From: Setaria digitata
Lineage: Eukaryota > Nematoda > Chromadorea > Rhabditida > Setariidae
Reading direction: 5' to 3'
Length of the DNA: 64,000 nucleotides
NCBI GenBank assembly: GCA_003640385.1
Contig: RCAB01000077.1
Coordinates: 124,001 to 188,000, forward strand
Part shown: piece by piece, positions 60,298 to 64,000 of the stretch
How the letters are laid out: each line of letters starts with the position of its first letter
How positions within the stretch are numbered: the stretch's first letter is position 1
The notes under the pieces: model-generated
What the model was told of the DNA's origin: nothing
What the model saw: the letters and a program-made list of their open reading frames with translations, nothing else
Databases searched by the model: none
Translations under genes and position numbers: made by a program

Positions 60298-61712
60298 CCT
60301 TTTTTCTCTTACATATGAAATGAAACCTGAAATTAACCTTCGTTCTACTAGAAAGTAGTACATTTGTTAAAAAATGTTAACCTTTAGAAGAAAGTTAGAA
60401 ATTTGATCGCTTTCATTTTTCGCATCGATTGTCCGACAGCGTCAATTATTACACTTACTCCCACTAAATGATCTACAATTATCCTTGACCCCAGCATACG
60501 TGACAGACGTGCGAGAACGGCCAGCTTAGAAACATGACAACTCATGCAACTACATCACAGCCACAGGTCCACCAGATTACAAATACTACGGTACGTTGAC
60601 CTCCTTTTTCTCTCTCCCACAGACCTAAATAAGCAGACTGCGCATTCCTGATCCATTCGTGAAAATTCTCTTCCCAGGGGAGAACAGGTAGCTAACACAA
60701 CAGTATGCGCAATACATCTAGGCCACGCAGATAACTCACGTGAGAGGAGCGGAAATGACGAGTGCACAAGGAAGACGGGAGACGGAAGAGCACGTAATCC
60801 AAAGCAATCTTGTCACTCTTCAATTTTAACAAAAGAAAGGATGACGGAAAGAATAGTTTACCCGCAACGGAAGGTAAAGTACCCTACCCATCCCGTTCCG
60901 ACATTGCGAAATTACACCCAGCTGCCAAAGCAAATCACTCCTGCAGTACCTTCCACCGCTAAATATATTAACACAGCCTAGCAGACTGCTAAACAACTCA
61001 GAAATAGCGTTGCTATCGTCGATGAGACACATCTCTCACACCGCAATCACATTATGTCGCTTTGATGGACTGTCTGCAACCGCTTGTCCCAGCCTCAATA
61101 CCGTAACTTGCGCAACTTCGCGACATCTGTCAGTGACCCGCCTTCATTTGACACCCCTTTATCCAGGTGACCTTACCATCACTAGATAGTTCCTCTTTCT
61201 CATCCGAGTAGTGATCTTGACTCTATCTGCACTGGATTCTCCTTTAGATTTTTTGGTTTGCAAAAGGTAATAAATATGCTTAAGTCATAGTACTTCATCT
61301 AGAACATGCTTCGGTCGAAAGTACATGTAACCTTATCAAGATAAAACTAGGACATTGTGATAAGACGGGTAAAAATTTCGGTATTTACGATTCTGGTGTT
61401 TTATAAAGCGATATTTAATTATTGAAACCATAGACTATTACTAGTAATTTATGCTTCCCCAATATCTCACAACTCACCGATTTTCCACTCATTTCAGATA
61501 GGGATATAAAAAAAAAAAATGTTTTAATACGTAAGTGATGAAAATCAATTACCTGTAATAACATTCTTGGTTTGGAATATTTCAACAAAACAAACCCAAC
61601 TTGATATTAAAAATATTTATTTCAGACTATGTAATTTACAAACATTGAGAGGTCTGTCCCAATTAAAATCAAATGATTTACCATTACAAATAATAAGTTA
61701 TAAATAGTATAG
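60298..61712. other. Upstream region of HSF-1, relatively G+C rich
   Basis: Region between HSF-1 and the PRPSAP 3' end. 60450-61250 is noticeably less A+T rich than its surroundings and may be the HSF-1 promoter or contain non-coding first exons. GAAAATTCTCTTCC near 60660 contains an inverted GAA/TTC pair with a third TTC, weakly resembling a heat-shock element. The minus frames at 60555-61032 match no family. Confidence 0.45.
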
Positions 61713-64000
61713 TCAGTCATTAACACTGACGCTTCGGAAGAGCTGCGCCATACTTTCTTGATTATAAATTCGCCTAATTGCATCACATATTAATAGCGAA
61801 ATATCAACTGTTTCAATTTTATGACATCGTAATTTTTGCATCTCATGTGGTACTGTGTTGGTTACAATTACCTGCAGAAATTTGCTTTAAAAAGACGCAT
61901 AGTGATTTATTATGATTCGTCGTAGAGATTTATCCGACATTCTGATAAAAATAAATTGAAATCTTACATGTAGTCAGTTGTGTCATTACTTCTTTTTCTT
62001 TCTTATGTTGTCTTTTTGTCCCCATAATTAAATTTTAAAGGAATTTAATGCTCTTAAAATAAAAAGAAATTACCGAATCTATAATTTTAAAAATATTCTC
62101 CCGGTTCCATTCTTTGCTGCCCAAAATATGTGGAAACGGTCCGAACTAATTATAAACAACTGTCAAATCTTAACATATCACTTCACAATCACACTAATGA
62201 TAAAAACAAATGATAACAAACCTGATCAATCACACTATCTTCTAAGACTGCCGGTGCATCCGCAGACAGAAGTCCGTGTGTGGCAATAACATAAATCTTA
62301 TAGGCCCCTCGTTCTTTCAGTATCTGAAATACATTAAGTTAAAATCTCAGTTCCTTCTAACAAACAATTTTCACTTGTGCATTTGCTCTCGTGAAAATTG
62401 TTCTCTGATGATGGAAGAGTTCGTCGCAGGTAACATTTACCACGCGCTGGCCGAAGTATGTGAGACTTTGATGATTAGAAATACTACCTGTGCCGCAGCA
62501 ATGAAACTCTGCGCCTCATCAATGATATCATCAATAAGTATAGCTATTTTTCCTCCAACATCACCAACTACTGTGAGAGGTGGCTTCATTTTCACCGCCT
62601 GTAGTGGGAATATTTCATAGGTTAGCGAAATCCCAGCATCGTTTCTCATTTCTGAAATAGTCATTTCACCATTTCTGTTGCTGATAATTGTTTCATCGAC
62701 CTATTATTAACTCTATCGGTCATGTGGTAGGTCTCACAACGACCTAAACTCGGTGCGGATCGGTACATAGTTTTCAGAAGACTACCAGGAACCAAAACTG
62801 TTCCTATAATTGCTGTTTATCTATTAAATTAAATTCCAAATCTTATAAAAAGTCGCTTTTTGAAAAAAATATCCCTTTTCATTCCTTATGCAATATTTAT
62901 GGTATATCCAACACTCACCGGTACCTCGCTTTCATATCGAATTTGCTACTTAGAAATTTTGAGGAAAATGAAACCTCGTTCGTCCAAAAGCGGTAAATAC
63001 TGTCCACTGACTAATGATGTGTTGGTATTCTTCGCTTCACCATGAATCACAGCTATACTTACCCTACAAATTAATCCCTGTACAGATAAATTGAACGGAA
63101 GTACGCTAATTTAACCATTAAACAAAAGTCACGAAAAAGCACCTGAGCCTTTCGGCGTAACTTGATGCTTTGTCCATGACTTTTGGACTCTTTGCAACAA
63201 TTACTGCATTCCTATAATCCGGGATATTATGGCAAATGTAATGGAGCAGAAATGGTGAAGCACGTAAATTTTCTACCGGTACTCCGAAAAAACCTTGGAT
63301 TTCCTTCCTGAAATGAAGCAGAAATTACATGGGTTGTGAAATTTTGCTATATTGATGGCTTAAATTTATATGTATTTCTTGGATAGAGTGAATATCTACC
63401 TATACAAATCAAGAGATACAATATGAGTTGCACCAGCCTTACAAATCATATCCGCCACTAATTTCATTGGTAGAGCTGACCTGTAAATAAAAAATCATGC
63501 AGAACTAAAATGGGAGGGAGTCCATAGAAACTTCACTTCTCTTTTTCTATTCCTTTTGAGGCTAGAAAGTGAAAAATATCTCCAGGATCGGTGCAATCCA
63601 GAAATTCGAGAAACGGACTTTGGGAATTCTACATTTTAAGGCCTGAAAAATTCCGCTTTCCAATAACATAAACCGGTTCTTGAATGAAACAATCGATACT
63701 TTAAGAATTGATATATTAGTTATGAGTTGTGCATAAGGATTTGCTTTTTCTGAAACGAAATTAAAAATAAGAAAAAATAAAACAGAAAATTTACCTTCCT
63801 GTTACACAACACTGCATCGAATAAGGTAGAAAAGGCATCACAACGGTAATGGACTTGGCATCGGAAGTACGACAGGTGTAAATAAGTATCATTGCCTCCC
63901 AGATGTCGTTGTTCACGTCTGATAAATTACTTATCACTTATTCTAATCCTGACTCCGATGTATGTAAATAGAAGCTCAAGCTTCATTTTTTAAATATTTT
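61713..64000 (-). CDS. PRPSAP: PRPP-synthetase-associated protein (PRPSAP/PAP39-41 type), 5' end outside window
   Basis: Exons in transcript order: 63918-63795, 63480-63400, 63307-63143, 63063 to about 63012, 62700-62488, 62323-62222, 61871-61713; the first exon(s) lie beyond 64000. PRPSAPs are non-catalytic partners that restrain PRPP synthetase in nucleotide synthesis. Seen: [119 protein letters not shown]. The VAKSP segment replaces the catalytic VSPDAGG of true synthetases, and GDVGG with the DDI loop matches the PRPSAP form; hence assigned to the associated protein. The donor at 63012 (GTCAGT) is the only one giving phase agreement with the next exon; an alternative (62975) breaks it. 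Confidence 0.9.

Overview
The window looks like nuclear DNA of a nematode. It is strongly A+T rich, its genes are cut by many short GT...AG introns with the worm-type TTTCAG acceptor, and several start codons lie a few bases after an acceptor-like TTT(C/T)AG, as expected for spliced-leader trans-splicing. A parasitic (filarial-like) worm is my guess from base composition and gene density; the sequence alone does not fix the species. No bacterial, plasmid or viral genes, no CRISPR, no recognisable transposon and no convincing tRNA or rRNA gene were found. The models were built by hand-splicing exons and checking reading phase across every junction.

Layout. 1-166 is the 3' end of an unrecognised gene (+). 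2359-9892 (+) is a 19-exon mitochondrial dimethylglycine/sarcosine dehydrogenase-family flavoenzyme. A long run of minus-strand genes follows (transcribed right to left): GOLPH3 (32429-29646), RPS10 (27400-26535), CCDC174 (26177-24085), NTF2/ran-4 (23595-22373), TMEM208 (21205-19360), SMPD4 (18414-14081) and the XRN2 partner PAXT-1 (13132-11039). ARFRP1 (+, 33961-35639) is divergent from GOLPH3. Then come, on minus, a diphosphoinositol-polyphosphate Nudix hydrolase (38623-36905), the tRNA methylthiotransferase CDKAL1 (43365-39481) and the WW-MyTH4-RhoGAP protein ARHGAP39/Vilse (about 50264-45036, first exon unresolved). CASC3/Barentsz (+, 53264-56847) converges on the heat-shock factor HSF-1 (minus, 60297-57141). 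The window ends inside a PRPP-synthetase-associated protein (minus, 61713 to beyond the right edge).

These are conserved eukaryotic housekeeping and regulatory genes. Several concern RNA handling (PAXT-1, CCDC174, CASC3, RPS10, CDKAL1) or Golgi/ER membrane work (GOLPH3, ARFRP1, TMEM208, SMPD4), but they are not an obvious single pathway. RPS10, CCDC174 and NTF2 are close enough (358 and 490 bases) to be an operon candidate.

I did not find a new biological system. The more interesting items are structural: a 54-base tandem duplication starting exactly at a splice donor in CDKAL1, a perfect 19-base-pair hairpin in a dehydrogenase intron, a 22-base repeat covering a CCDC174 splice donor, a 323-base pure (TA)n array, an apparent in-frame stop in SMPD4, and three single-N assembly joins with duplicated flanks.
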